Notes: a model not told the origin generated them from the letters alone. A stretch of DNA of 64,000 bases from Venturia oleaginea (GCA_013176395.1 JABMLP010000027.1:372001-436000), one strand, 5' to 3'. Shown: positions 1 through 11,566, numbered from the stretch's first letter. Translations and numbers: made by a program.

Positions 1-1473
1 GTGGCCCTCTCATCATCGAAGAATGCGGCCCTCCTCCTTACAAGTACGATGAGAATATCGTTCTCCAAGTCGGCGATTATTACAACAAATCGGACCATGC
101 GATCGAAGAAGGACTATTGGCGAACCCTTTCAAGTGGTCCGGTGAGACCAAGGCTATTCTCGTCAACGGCCACAGCGGGCGGGAAAGTCTGAGTACTGCA
201 AGTCACGCGTCCTGTGCCCCACTCGTTATCAAAGTCAAGCCGGATACCACCTACCGATTGCGTGTTGTTGGTGGAACTGCGATATCGCTTGTCACCCTGG
301 GAATCGAGGGCCATAGCAATCTGACGCTCATCGAAGCGGACGGCTATTATTCCAAGCCGTTCGAGACGGATCACATACAAGTCGGAAGCGGACAACGATT
401 CAGCGCTATCTTCAAGACAAAGTCAGCTGCCGAGCTCAAAAAGCTGAACCAAACCTCTTTCTTTGTGCGCTACGAGAACCGAGAGCGCCCCGGCAGCGCA
501 TCGGGCTATGCGATCCTTGCCTATGATGTCAAAGAGGCGAAGCTGCCTCAGACTCTGCCTACGACATCGCCAGTGAAGCTGCCAAAGGAAGTTTCCGACT
601 GGGTTGAAAGTGTTCTCCAGCCGTACAATTCCTCTTTCAAGCCTTTTCCGCGCAAGGCGACACGCACAGTGATCATTCAAATGAACCAAGTTGGCAACTT
701 CGTCAACTCAACATGGAAGTCCAACCTGCAATGGGCGCAAAACGGACTGCCATGGCAAGAAACGCTTCCCAAGACACCCTACTTGGTAGACATCTACAAG
801 CGTGGACAAGCCGCGATTCCCGATTACAACGTGGCCGTCGCAGGACAAGGATATGACCCTATGACTGCTGTGTTCCCGGCTAAGCTTGGAGAAGTCATCG
901 ATATTGTGTGGCAGAACAATAACGGAGCATCTGGAGGCTATGATTTCCACCCCATCCATGGCCATGGGCCTCACTACTGGGACCTTGGTAGCGGGAATGG
1001 AACGTATAATGCGACTGAGATTGAAGAGAGGTTGAAAGGATTCGAGCCCATGAAGCGCGACACCACGGTGCTTTATAGGTATTTGGAGAAGGGAGTTCCG
1101 CACACTACACGGGGCTACAGAGTATGGAGAGTGAGAGTTGACGACCCGGGACTTTGGATGATGCATTGCCACATCTTGCAGCACATGATTATGGGTATGT
1201 CGTCGTCGAAACTTTGTTCCGGGTGTGATTACTAACAGATGTGCAGGCATGCAAAGTGTATGGTCCTTTGGTGATGCAGCCGATATTCTCGGGCGATTTC
1301 CAGAACCGTACGTGTCAGGTTACTTGGACTTCGGAGGAGATGCGTATGGCAATGCGACGTTTGACCCAGTGGTCAACAAGTACTTCCCCGAAAATCCACA
1401 GGGAAAAGCGAAGACGTGTAAGAACTGGGACGGCGGTTCGAGGAGGGCCAAGGCGAAATATCACTACAAGTAA
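1..1473 (+). CDS. Multicopper oxidase, L-ascorbate oxidase-like (5' end outside window)
   Basis: Partial gene: reading frame 3 is open from the window edge, giving about 472 C-terminal residues. Exons 3..1194 and 1247..1473; the 52-nt intron has donor GTATGT, a branch-like CTAAC and acceptor GCAG. The type-2/3 copper motif HPIHGHG lies at about residues 316-322 of the visible part. The HCH tripeptide at about 388-390 opens the HCHxxxHxxxGM type-1/3 copper motif, and the exon junction falls inside this motif, so splicing is needed to complete the axial Met. The C-terminal segment (FPEPYVSGYLDFGG region) resembles fungal ascorbate-oxidase-type enzymes, which oxidise small phenolic or enediol substrates while reducing oxygen to water, usually outside the cell. 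The substrate cannot be told from sequence. The signal peptide and first cupredoxin domain lie outside the window. Confidence 0.9.
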
Positions 1474-1836
1474 TGTATAGGACATGTAATAAGATAGATG
1501 AGATGTATGTAATAATTCAAAACAATGGAAGAAAACGGCGACTGGATGAGCACGAAAGAGCAAGAAGGCATTGTCACGTGGGGCAGCCTTACCGAGGCAC
1601 TAGCGAGCTCGGGCAATTACTACGGTATAGTAATAAACCCTAGGTTTGTCTCGCTAGAAGTCCAGCCGGATTCCAATCTATCTCAGGGAAGCATCCCATA
1701 CTATCAACACCTTCCCGAGTTTCCCCTAAAAGGTTTGCGATATGCTCCGTCTTGTCCATGGCAAGCATGTGTGGAAGATTCGCTTCTCCCTTCAGAACCA
1801 CCATTGTTCACTCGTTATCTTCTTAATGGCTGCATT
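1474..1836. other. Intergenic, oxidase to beta-galactosidase
   Basis: 363 bp between two genes on the same strand. The frame of the downstream gene stays open upstream of its ATG but shows no coding character there. It presumably holds the oxidase 3' UTR and the galactosidase promoter. No specific site is recognised. Confidence 0.5.
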
Positions 1837-4800
1837 ATGTTATTCCGCCTCACTGTCTTTCTTGCCGCCTGCTTTACGTTCCTGGCCTCTGCAACATTGG
1901 ACAATGACCTGATCAAAAGAACTGACGATGGCTTAACAAAGCTGGTGGAATGGGACAAGTACAGTCTTTCAGTCAAGGGGAACAGGGTCTTCATTTACTC
2001 GGGAGAGTTCCATTATCAACGATTACCAGTTCCTGAGCTGTGGCCTGATATCTTCCAAAAGTTCAAGGCGAATGGTTTGAATGCTGTCAGGTGAGTTGCT
2101 CGAGTCCTATTCGTGCTCGGAATTTCACCAACACCATTGCCAACAGCATTTACTTCTTTTGGAGCTATCACTCACCCTCTCGGAACATATACGATTTCAA
2201 GACTGGAGCGAAGGATATACAGAAGCTCCTCGACTATGCGAAACAAGCTGGCTTATACGTCATCGCCCGACCTGGTCCTACAACCCTCTAACTCAAGCGT
2301 CAAAGGTACTTTACTAATCTCTTTCTAGGTCCTTATTGCAACGCCGAAACAAATTCTGGAGGCTTTGCTCTCTGGACTTCTGATGGAACTGGCGGAAGAT
2401 ACCGCACCTCGGACGAGACGTATCATCAAGCCTGGATTCCATGGGTGAAGCAGGTGAGCGCAATTCTGGCAAAGAATCAAATCACCAACGGGGGTAACAA
2501 TACTACTCCAACTACAACTTGTATCCGACTAATTCTATCTTCCAGGCCCAGTCATCATGAATCAGGTCGAGAATGAACTTCAGGAGACCGTTCATGAAGC
2601 GAACCACACTGTCGTCAAGTACATGGAGCAGTTAAAAAAGGCCTATCGCGATGCTGGAATTGTTGTACCCCTCATGCACAATGAGGCAGGGATGCGTTCA
2701 AAATCTTGGTCTACCGATTATCTAAATGTTGGTGGCGCAGGTAGGTTTATCCACTCTCTTCCCTTCCCTACACCTGTTTTGAAAATCTAATCCGAGCTTG
2801 CTTTGACAGTAAATTTATACGGTCTTGATAGCTATCCCGGCGGACAGATCTGTACAGATCCCAGCAAGGGCTTCAAGCTCGTGAGGAATTATCATGAGTG
2901 GTTTTCGAACTATTCCTTTACACAACCAGGTTTCCAGCCCGAGTTCCAAGCCGGATGGTTCAGCCCCTGGGGTGGTATCTTCTATGACGATTGCCCCATC
3001 TATTATGATCCTTCGTTCGCGGACGTGTTCTACAAGAACAACGTTGGGCAAAGAGTCACGCTGATGAACTTGTACATGGGTTTTGGGGGGACCAATTGGG
3101 GTCACAGTGCTGCGCCAGTGGTAAGTCTGAAATTGTAAAGGTGAGACAGGGGCTGATTTTTTGAGGTCTACACTTCATATGACTACTACGCGCCCCTCCA
3201 AGAAACGCGACAAATCAGGAACAATTTTCGGCAATCCAAGCTACTTGCTTTGTTCACACGCGTATCAACTGACCTCCTAAAGACTGACCTGATCGGCTAT
3301 GGAGCAGGCGGTTTTATTGTCAACACAAAGGCTATCACCACGTGGTACTTGAAAAATCCAGACACTGGCGCTGGGTTCTATGTCTTACAGCAAACTGACT
3401 CTCCACTACGGACGCTGCAGTCTTTCTCCCTCACTGTATCAACATCGTTAGGCGCGAGGACTATTCCGGAGGTAGTTCTTGATGGCCGACAGAGCAAGAT
3501 CGTGGTCACTGATTACAAACTTGGAAGCAACCGTACTTTGCTGTATTCTACTGCAGAAGTCCTGACATTCGGTCTTTTTGGCCGGCCAGTGCTTGTGCTT
3601 TATCTCAAATCCGGACAAAAGGGAGAGTTTGCTTTCAAAGAATCAGTGGGAGACTTCAAGACACATTCTTCCAAAGCAACCAAGGTTTCACAAGTCCTCG
3701 GCGCGGATGGAACGTCCAAGAAATTTACATACACGCAAGGCGTCGAATATACGGTGCTCGACTTTGCTCCCTCAAACGCCACGGGACTGCCAGGACCTCT
3801 GGTTTATCTTCTGGATATCCCCTCTGCTTGGTCTTTCTACGCGCCAGCCACAACGCTTGACCCACACGTTCGTCCCGACCAACAGGTATTCGTTCTGAAG
3901 CCATATCTTATACGTAACGCTACTGTTCAAGGGCCCGGTGTTTACCTCGTTGGAGATAACGATGTTGCAACTGTAATGGAAGTCTACGTCGGGAATCCAT
4001 TCGTATCCAATATCATCTGGAATGGCAAAGTCCTACTCACAACTCGGACACCATATGGTTCATTGACGGCACCTGTTCCAGGAGCAGAGAGCCGCGCCAT
4101 CTCTCTTCCTGCTTTAAAGAATTGGAAAATGGCGGACTCGCTACCGGAGCTCGACCTTGACTTTGATGATTCCAAGTGGGTTGTTTGTAACAAGACGACT
4201 ACGTTGAGTCCGGTCCCGCCGTTGACGTTGCCTGTCCTTTACAGTAGTGATTATGGGTACTACACAGGGATCAAAGTCTATCGGGGATATTTCGACGCCG
4301 GTACAGGCGCCAAAATCACCGCTTCTGGTGGAACAGGCTTCGGATGGTCAGCGTGGGTGAATGGCAAGTTCGTTGGTGGTAACACGGGAGAAACCGCAAC
4401 AGCGCCAGGGAAATCTAGCCCGAGCGCTGTGGCCAAGGGAATCACGTATGAGACTTTGAACTTTTTGTACGCATTGGGCAATGTGACGACAAGTTGGCAA
4501 GGCAGAAACGTCATCACTGTTCTTGTCGACTACCACGGTCACGATCAAACATCTGTGAAACCAAGCGGAGCTGAGAACCCGAGAGGAATATTGGGAGCGA
4601 AATTACTCGGGAGTGGGAAGAATGGAACTGGTGATCCAGAGTGGCTGCAATGGAAGATGATAGGTAATGCTGGGGCAGGGCTAGGACTGAAGAACAATCT
4701 CGACATGGTTCGAGGACCAATGAATGAGGGTGGTCTGTTTGGAGAAAGGATGGGATGGCATCTACCCGGGTTTGATGACTCGGATTGGAAGAACGAAGGA

Positions 4801-5256
4801 CCTGTCAATGTTGGTCTCAAAAAGGCGGGAGTGAACTTCTACCGAACGACATTTACCCTGAATATCCCCGAGAATCTGGATGTACCATTGGGAATCGAGA
4901 TTGGCTCTCCCAGAGGAACAGTCGCAAGGGTACAGATTTTCATCAATGGGTATGCTCTCCGGCATCCTTCTCCATGTAGCATCCTGCTAACATTTGACAG
5001 ATACAACTATGGTAAATACGTCTCTCACATTGGACCACAAACGAAATTTCCAATCCCGCCTGGCATCATCAATCCTCGAGGTGAAAACACTCTTGCCCTC
5101 AGTCTTTGGGCACAGGATAACACTTACGGAGCAAAATTGTCGTCTATAACGCTCATAAAGTACGGAGTGTATGAGACTGGGTTTGAAGGGGGCTTTGGTA
5201 GAGACTGGGATTATCTCCAGCCAGGCTGGAAAGCTAATAGAGAGGCTTTCAAGTAA
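1837..5256 (+). CDS. Secreted GH35 beta-galactosidase
   Basis: Seven exons: 1837..2090, 2147..2274, 2329..2493, 2546..2740, 2810..3120, 3166..4949, 5001..5256, giving about 1,030 residues, normal for fungal GH35 enzymes of about 1,000. The N-terminus has a hydrophobic signal peptide (MLFRLTVFLAACF region). The family signature GGPVIMNQVENEL carries the predicted acid/base Glu near residue 193, and the nucleophile Glu lies near 292 in PEFQAGWFSPWGG. The conserved strands NAVSIYFFWSYHSP and YVIARPGPYCNAE are restored only after splicing. The enzyme should remove terminal beta-galactose from plant polysaccharides outside the cell. Oddities: the signature ends ENEL where Tyr or Phe is usual; intron 2 has a weak GTCCTA donor; the last intron (4950..5000) is 51 nt without a stop, so retention would keep the frame. 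Confidence 0.93.
2275..2328 (+). other. Intron with weak donor flanked by GGTCCT direct repeats
   Basis: 54-nt intron of the GH35 gene with donor GTCCTA and acceptor CTAG. GGTCCT occurs at 2274-2279 and again at 2328-2333, exactly spanning the intron. The spliced frame restores ARPGPYCNAE; unspliced, the frame meets a TAA. A TACTAA-like branch site lies near 2311-2317. Confidence 0.7.
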
Positions 5257-6269
5257 TCAAATATATATGCCAACAGTCATCACCATGCCTTTCGGCACTG
5301 AACTTGTTACAGTCTCTGGGGCAAAAGCCTACACACGGCCATCGATGGGGGTTAAGAGTGATCGGTATTGGGACATTCGAGTATATCCAAAATTGCCCTG
5401 CCTATGAGATTCAGTTTGAGTATACTCAGTTCTCCAGACAATGAATGGTGATACAAAATTATTCTCCCACTGAAAGAACGGGATGTCTTCGAAGGTACAT
5501 CATTTTTAATCTGAACTCGATGGCATTCGATTCCCAGCGATTCCGAGAAGTTTTCTCGCGAGGAATTGCAGGACCATTGAACGGACAAAAAAGCAATTCC
5601 AAGCATGAAGAATTTAACGATGCGGATTGACTCATGGAAGATGAATGAACTGAAATCTCAGCACTATTGAACCAGATACCAAGTGGCGCAGGCAGAGGCG
5701 AAGCTTCGAGAGCATTTTAAACTGCCTTGTTTACACCAAAAACCCCTCTTGGTCGCCATGATTGGTATAGTCCTCGCTATACATAAAAACTGTGGTTTCT
5801 GGGATGCAGTAGAGAAAGAAGACAACACTTACAAAAACGTTCGGTAGCCACATGGGTGGAAGGTAGCCATTGAAAGGAAGGAAGAGTACCGTAACTTTCT
5901 GTGGCTTGTCAAAGCAACCAAGGGTGTAGTAAAAAGAACCAGAGACTGGTTGAAAAAGCCGTCGAGGAAGATGACGCCAATTCCGAGGATGTGATAAGAC
6001 CTGGAACCACGCGAAGGGGATGTTGCAGCTTATATGAAAAGGAACGGTCTTCTGGAATGGAAGGAAGAAGTGTAGAGAATAAGACGGACAGGGGTCAATA
6101 CTTACCGTAGGAGCTTCGCCGAGGCTTCGAGAAAGATGTCCGTAAAGTCGCAAGAATAGCGGGCATGGTGGACGGCATGAGCAAAGGGATATTGCCTTAA
6201 GCTCATGACTTGTATTTCATTTCAAGAGAGCCATGAAGACCCAGCTGGCGCTGCCACCACTATGGCACC
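5257..6269. other. Intergenic, convergent between GH35 and MDE1
   Basis: About 1 kb between convergent genes. It holds only one weak spliced gene candidate on the minus strand (5829..6206), listed separately. The rest looks non-coding, probably 3' UTRs. Confidence 0.4.
5829..6206 (-). CDS. Possible small two-exon gene, unidentified
   Basis: Weak candidate. Exon 1 is 6206..6106 and exon 2 is 6000..5829, joined by a 105-nt intron with a good GTAAGT donor and a CCAG acceptor. The model gives 90 residues with one hydrophobic stretch in the middle (HILGIGVIFLDGFF region) that could be a membrane segment. I recognise no family. The only support is the splice donor and the hydrophobic, non-random look of this frame. 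It could equally be a chance reading in the 3' flank of the neighbours. Confidence 0.2.
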
Positions 6270-7164
6270 TCAACCCTCTGCTAGTCCTTTTGGTGCTGTC
6301 CATGGCAGACCTAGCTTGTGCATCTCTATAGCCAATTGGAAGATGTAGTCAAGACTGTTCATTATACATTAGCAGGGACCACAAGATGCTCGTGAAAATC
6401 TGCAAGAATACCTTTCACACTGCGTCTTCGCCTTGTGCACATTATCACCCCAAACATATCTAGCATCATATCAGCATTCCCATGTCTCGTGTCAGAAACG
6501 CAAAAGAACTCACATCCCATGCCTCCTCACAAGCACAGCATAAGTATCCGGATACCTCTCCATCGCCTCCTCCAACGACTCCGTCAAGTCCTCCTCTTGC
6601 GCCGTATTCTCAATAATCGGAATGACCAATTTATCGTAATAGCCCAGACTCCCCTGCTTGCCCCTCCCCTTCCCAATCCCCTTGATCTGTTCCAAATGCT
6701 CGATCTCAAAGCATGCCTCTTTGCCATGATCCCGCTCTACGAGCAGTGTGATGAGGACGGCCCATTGTGAATGTGTGTGGATTGTGCAGCCGGCGCCACG
6801 GTCGAAGGCGGCAAGGAAGAGAGGTGTGCATTGCGAGGGTTTGAGTGTTTGGGGTTTGCGTAGGTAGGTTTTTGTGGGATAGTCGAGGACGAAGATGTCG
6901 GTTGGTTTCATGAGTTCTTTTTGGACACCCGAGGGCGCGAGGAAGATGTGGTCATCTCTTCGGATCGAGGTGCCGCCGCCTGTACCGGTGACCTCGTATG
7001 CAGCATCAGAGTTATGTATGTGTTTGTGGAGTTTGAGAGGGCGATGTGCTTACCCAGCCTAGGTTGTAGAACTTGCGGCAAAGCTCACAGATTAGATTAG
7101 CGGGATGTTGAGAGTCGTCGGATATTATAAGATGTTCGTGATTTTGCTCGCCGTTGGTAGCCAT
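6270..7164 (-). CDS. MDE1: Methylthioribulose-1-phosphate dehydratase (class II aldolase fold)
   Basis: Four exons: 7164..7054, 6992..6514, 6459..6412, 6354..6270, giving 240 residues, close to yeast Mde1 (244). The enzyme removes water from 5-methylthioribulose-1-phosphate in the methionine salvage pathway, in the cytosol. Visible features: the [10 protein letters not shown] phosphate-binding loop formed across the first splice junction, zinc ligands H109 and H111 in IHTHSQ, a third His at about 195 in VRRHG, and the acidic [10 protein letters not shown] segment. The C-terminal exons restore the expected IYVWGDN...[16 protein letters not shown] region. The chosen ATG is the first in frame. 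A 14-bp tandem repeat lies 22-73 bp upstream of it. Confidence 0.93.
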
Positions 7165-7185
7165 GATTTGGTGTTGGTCGTCCGG

Positions 7186-7237
7186 ATGAGGATTTGGTTA
7201 TGAGGATTTGGTTATGAGGATTTATGAGGATTTGGTT
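7186..7237 (-). repeat. 14-bp tandem repeat in the MDE1 leader
   Basis: The unit ATGAGGATTTGGTT (plus-strand reading) occurs at 7186-7199, 7200-7213, truncated at 7214-7223, and again at 7224-7237. The array begins 22 bp upstream of the MDE1 start codon, so it is probably in the 5' UTR or core promoter. Confidence 0.85.
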
Positions 7238-7529
7238 GGTGCACAAAAGTTTTATCCCAGAAATTAATCGAAAATGGCGCGATAGCTCGTGGAAGCGTTA
7301 CACGCAGGGAAATCAATGGCGAAGCAGCACGCGAAAATGAGACGATATGATCAGACTACAGAAGAGAAGGGCATATATGTGATGCTCGAAAGAGTGTCTG
7401 GTGTAGACAAGGCTGACATTCAACCCCGCGGAAGGCTGAAGGGTGAAACTAAGATGAGATCAATAACCCATCCATGCTTCTGGTTGAGAGGAGCGGAAGT
7501 AACATTTCCATCAAGTCATCGACAAACGA
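7238..7529. other. Intergenic, upstream of MDE1
   Basis: Together with the repeat this is the 365-bp stretch between the MDE1 start and the 3' end of the next gene on the same strand. No supported gene or site beyond the 14-bp repeat. Confidence 0.4.
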
Positions 7530-8498
7530 CTACCTCAATTGCCTCGAGTCCAACTCTACAGGCGGTCCTATCGTGCGCTCCTCCACCAGATCATTTGGTG
7601 GTCCTTTTTCCTTCCTTACAGACTGTCCACTGGCCAACTCAACGGGCGGTTGCGCCAATTCTGCCACGAGTGTATGATCCTGTCCTACAAACTTGTGGTC
7701 GTACGTCGGTCCCTGTCCATCGGTCATTTTCCTACGTCTATGCCTTCGCATCATCAGGAATATACCGAGTGAAACCGCTATAAGAACCAATACACCAATG
7801 CCAGCACCAATGCCAGCCTGTGCTCCAGTCGATAGACCCGGATTCTCCGTCCACGGTATCGTTGTCGTTGACGCACTCGGACTCGGCTGCGTATCACCGG
7901 GCGGCATCTGTAACCCTCAAATCAGTATCCACAAACCCGGCAGAGGAGCTAAAGAAAAACATACCGTCAACGTCGCATAAGCACTAACGCCAATTTTCTT
8001 ACCCAACGGTTTGAAGATAAAATTCTGCCCCTCGTGCGGCTTAACAAAATCACTAGTCATCTCCGTCGCGTTATCCAGTCTCTTTCCCAAATGCCACGAA
8101 CTGCCATTTTGCGCATTCCACATTTTAAAACTCCCATCGCCCCACGGTTCAATTGTCCAGTACATACTTTCATCTCTTATCCACCAGAAGTTCGTCATGC
8201 GAGGGATTGTATTGCCATAATTTACAGAAGCCTTGTCGTCCGAGATGCGACGAGTGGTGAGGTAGCCGAGGGAAGTGGACCTGTGTGAGCGGAGGACGTA
8301 TTCATTTGGTCTGTTGCGCGGCGAGGAGAAGAATTGCCATTGTTGGTATTCAGAAGCGTTGTTGGAATCTTGAAAGATGACGGGGCCGGTCGCATTTCTA
8401 AGGTCGGTAGAGGTTGCTAAAGAAAGGCCTTTGAGGTTTCGTTTCGAGTAGAGTTGAAGGGTTATTTGATACCATTTCTGACTGTCGAAATTGGCCAT
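7530..8498 (-). CDS. Single-pass membrane protein with beta-trefoil-like N-terminal domain
   Basis: Two exons, 8498..7965 and 7907..7530, giving 303 residues; the 57-nt intron has a GTATGT donor. Residues 1-170 are rich in Trp, Asn and Ser, with QWQFF and MYWTIEPWGDGSFKMW stretches and several possible N-glycosylation sites; this looks like a beta-trefoil or lectin-like ectodomain (inference). A Ser/Thr/Pro linker (residues 180-200) follows, then one membrane helix (GIGVLVLIAVSLGIFLMM) and a strongly basic stop-transfer RRHRRRK. The cytoplasmic tail of about 75 residues contains two copies of PPVELxSxQ. No cleavable signal peptide precedes the domain, so insertion would use the internal helix. 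This architecture recurs in fungal surface proteins of unknown role; a sensor is possible but unproven. Confidence 0.82.
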
Positions 8499-9258
8499 TG
8501 AAAATGGAAGTCTTTCTGTCGTAGATTAGTGATATTAGAGGTCTGTCGTTGAGAGGTGGAGAAAGTAAGTAAAAGGTGAGATTGATAACCTAGTGAAAGA
8601 GATGGGCATCATGATTGGGATGTGGTTGCACCGCAGATGAAGTCCTTTGTGATTCGCAAGTTTCTGCCGTATTGCCTCGCCCAGGCACAGGAGGAGGCTG
8701 AAATGGTCCAAACAGGTTACTGGCCAAGCCTTGTGCTCCACCTTTACTGCCTCAGCACTCGTTGTCAGCAAGGCTTATTTATAGACCACCGTAACTGGGC
8801 TATCGACGGAGGTGAAGTTGGAACCTCGGCCTCTTCCATGATTGTGTCTCGATCTTTATTAGGTCTGGAACACTCTTGGTCTCTGTGAGATGTTGTCAAA
8901 GAGTGCGCGACCAAGAAAGGTCGTTGCAAAGTTGTGCGGCAGAAGTGGAGGTCAGAGGGTCGAGGAAGAGTCTACAAAATCCGAATACGCGTATTCTTGC
9001 AGCCGAACAAAGGACAGATCCTCGATAACACAGTGGCTGGAAACCTGGTAACAACATGATCCGATCCAGTTGATGGGGTAAAGTGGTCGAAAGTAAGGAA
9101 AAGGCATTCCTAGCGAAGAACCCAATAAAGGTCTCTCTTTCGTTAAAGTATGATTCTAAATCCAGAGATCACCTGTCAGCAATATATTACCATGAAGGAA
9201 CAGGGCGGGAAGCTGGGTACTTTGAAATTCTTCTTTTTTTAATTTTGATCTACTCATG
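8499..9258. other. Intergenic, 760 bp
   Basis: Between two minus-strand genes: the promoter of the membrane protein and the 3' flank of the Smr gene. No convincing coding frame, RNA gene or repeat. Confidence 0.4.
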
Positions 9259-11566
9259 CTACGTGCTAGCAGCCGATGGACTGGGATCTAGATCTTCCTT
9301 CTTCAAAATCTGTATCTTGGTGGTTTCGCCCAACTTTGGACCCGTAGGAACAGACCCGTCTTGATTATCACGATCTAGACTCCTGTCCCAACTGGTTGGA
9401 TCAATACCGATGATGCCACCCATATTACCTCGATCACCTGGAATTGAAAACTCTTTGAATGCATATCGCCATTCAGTCAAGAACGTGCGAACAGCTTTCC
9501 CGATCTTGTCCTTCCCATTTTTGGAGTGATGTCCGGTTCCAGTAATCGCATAGACAGGTCGCATAGGACTGCGGTTTTCGTGCTCGCGGAGCGCTTTCGT
9601 AAGATAAGACACTGCCTCTTCAGGATGGAGACCTACACACATCAGTAACAGGTCATCTGGAAGCATGTCAAGCACAGTACCATGCAAGTCAGCGTAGAGC
9701 TCTCTGGAATTTGGACCAGCATCCTTATTGCGGTCTTCGTATAGAAGTCTTGCAGCTTCACGATGTGCCTCGCGCATAGCGTTATTCTCACTCTGGCCAC
9801 GAAGACTCAATGCTTTGGCTGCACGTGAATCATTTCGATTATAGGCCTGGGCCGCACTCTGCAAGAACTTATTTCTTAGTCCACCATGCTTGATCGCTTC
9901 ACTGCGTGCTTTGAGGTAAGCTTTGTTTGCTGCTTCGCCTGTGGCAAGCCAAGGAATGTGCTCTGGAGGTGCTATCGCCATCGCTGCTCCACTGGTCTCA
10001 CGGCTGCCAACATAACTGCGAGACTTCTGGAAACCCTTTCGCAATGCCACAGGCCCTGGCGATGGCGACATACGGACAAGATCGGCTAAAGTGCCTGGGC
10101 TTTCTTTGTGACCATGACCATGTCCCCCACGCTTACCATGATGCTTCTTGCCTCCCTTGACTGCTGCAGCAGATCCTAGGGTTGGGAATGCTTCATTATC
10201 ATCAACGGCTGGGATCGAAGGAGTAGGTGCGCGAGAGGTTTGACGACTGCCAGGTCTCGAAACAGGGCGGCTAGAGCTGCTTGGCGTGTAAGATGCAAGA
10301 GGATTGAGGCCCGGCGGTGGCGCAACTGCTCCGATAGAGCCATTGTGCTGCTCAAAGGCGTTCCAATCGATACCCGCCATCGGAAAATAATTATAGCTGC
10401 CAGGCGGTTGAAACTGTCCCGTGTTTAACGTCGGAAAAGCTTCATAATCTTGGATCTGGAAGTTTGGCTGGAGAGTCTGCATTGGTGGCGTAGATTGGCC
10501 TTCGATCATCATGCGTGCCATCAAGTTCGTGGGGTCGTGCGAAAAGATACACGAGTCGCCAGCCAAGCAATTGCCCGACAGCCAGTATCTATTTGGTTGA
10601 TTAGTATGAGGGTATGCTAGTAAGCATGTCAAGCACTCACTTGCAAACGACCTTGCTGGCATCGTGGCTGAATCTGCAATCGGCACGAGCACAGCTTCCG
10701 TTCGCGAGGTAGTATTTGCATAAGATGTGGGATTTCTGTTGTCCGAGGGGGGTTGCAGGTCTGAACTGAGGACTCATAGATTTGCCAACCAGGACCGTCT
10801 GCCCGGATTCTGGCAGTGCAATGGGTGGGCTGGGTGTCACGTAGGTTTGGGCGTCCATGAGCGCGTTAATCGTAGCACTGAGGTCGTAGCCGTTCTCTTC
10901 AAGCGTCTTTTCTATGTCCTCGTTCGAGCGGTCATCTCGCATGATGGCACGGATCATATCATATGGGTCCATGGTTTGTGGTCCCATCCATTCCGTAGCG
11001 CCACCATTGAGCATGCCGTCTCCTGTAAGCGAGGACGCATTGCTGCCAGTCTCATCGTTGACCAGCCACTCCACGGAGTCACTTCCCATATCACCATAGA
11101 TATCTGCAGTAGGACTGCAGTCACTGAACTGGTATGCATCGAGGCGCGGACTGTGGGGTATGTAAGGTGTTGCGAGTGCAAGGCGCGGCGAGGCGCGAGG
11201 GGAGGTGAAGGGGGAATTGGCAGTGGAGGACTTGGTGCGGTTGAATGCTGGCGAGGCAGTTCCTCCGAAGCCTGGCGGAGGTCCTATCATGCGAGGAGAG
11301 CTTTGGGCGGGAGTGGGAGTGCGTGAAAGCTGCCATGGGGCTGGCGATTGTCTGCGAATAACGGTATGTCGCGTTGGCGGAGGAGAAGGCAGATTTGAGG
11401 TCGAGTTCTTGTACCGCCAGAGGGTATCGAGGATAGCATTCTCGAGTTGCTTGCCGCTCAGAGTCGTCTTCAACAGCTCCTCAAGCTTCTCAATCTTATC
11501 CTCGTCTTCCAGACCGTCGTCCAGCAGGACAGGTAGGCAGAGGTCGTACGTTTCGTCGGATATCAT
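9259..11566 (-). CDS. CUE / CCCH zinc finger / Smr domain protein
   Basis: Three exons: 11566..10641, 10588..9681, 9632..9259, giving 735 residues. A CUE-like segment (DPYDMIRAIMRDD...) lies at about 200-245. Two CCCH fingers follow: the first C283-C292-C297-H301, the second C308-C316-C322-H326, completed across the first splice junction with canonical x7-x5-x3 spacing. A C-terminal Smr domain starts at about residue 609 (DLHGLHPEEA, then GTGHHS). CUE plus Smr is the layout of Cue2/NONU-1 endonucleases that cut mRNA at stalled ribosomes, and DxH and Arg-containing Smr motifs are present. An equivalent role here is inference. The last intron (9633..9680, 48 nt) lies inside the DLHG motif, is a multiple of three and has no stop, so unspliced RNA would encode a 16-residue insertion. 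Confidence 0.9.

Noticed and set aside
117..395. Open frames overlapping the oxidase on the minus strand
   Set aside because: Antisense shadows of a well-supported coding exon.
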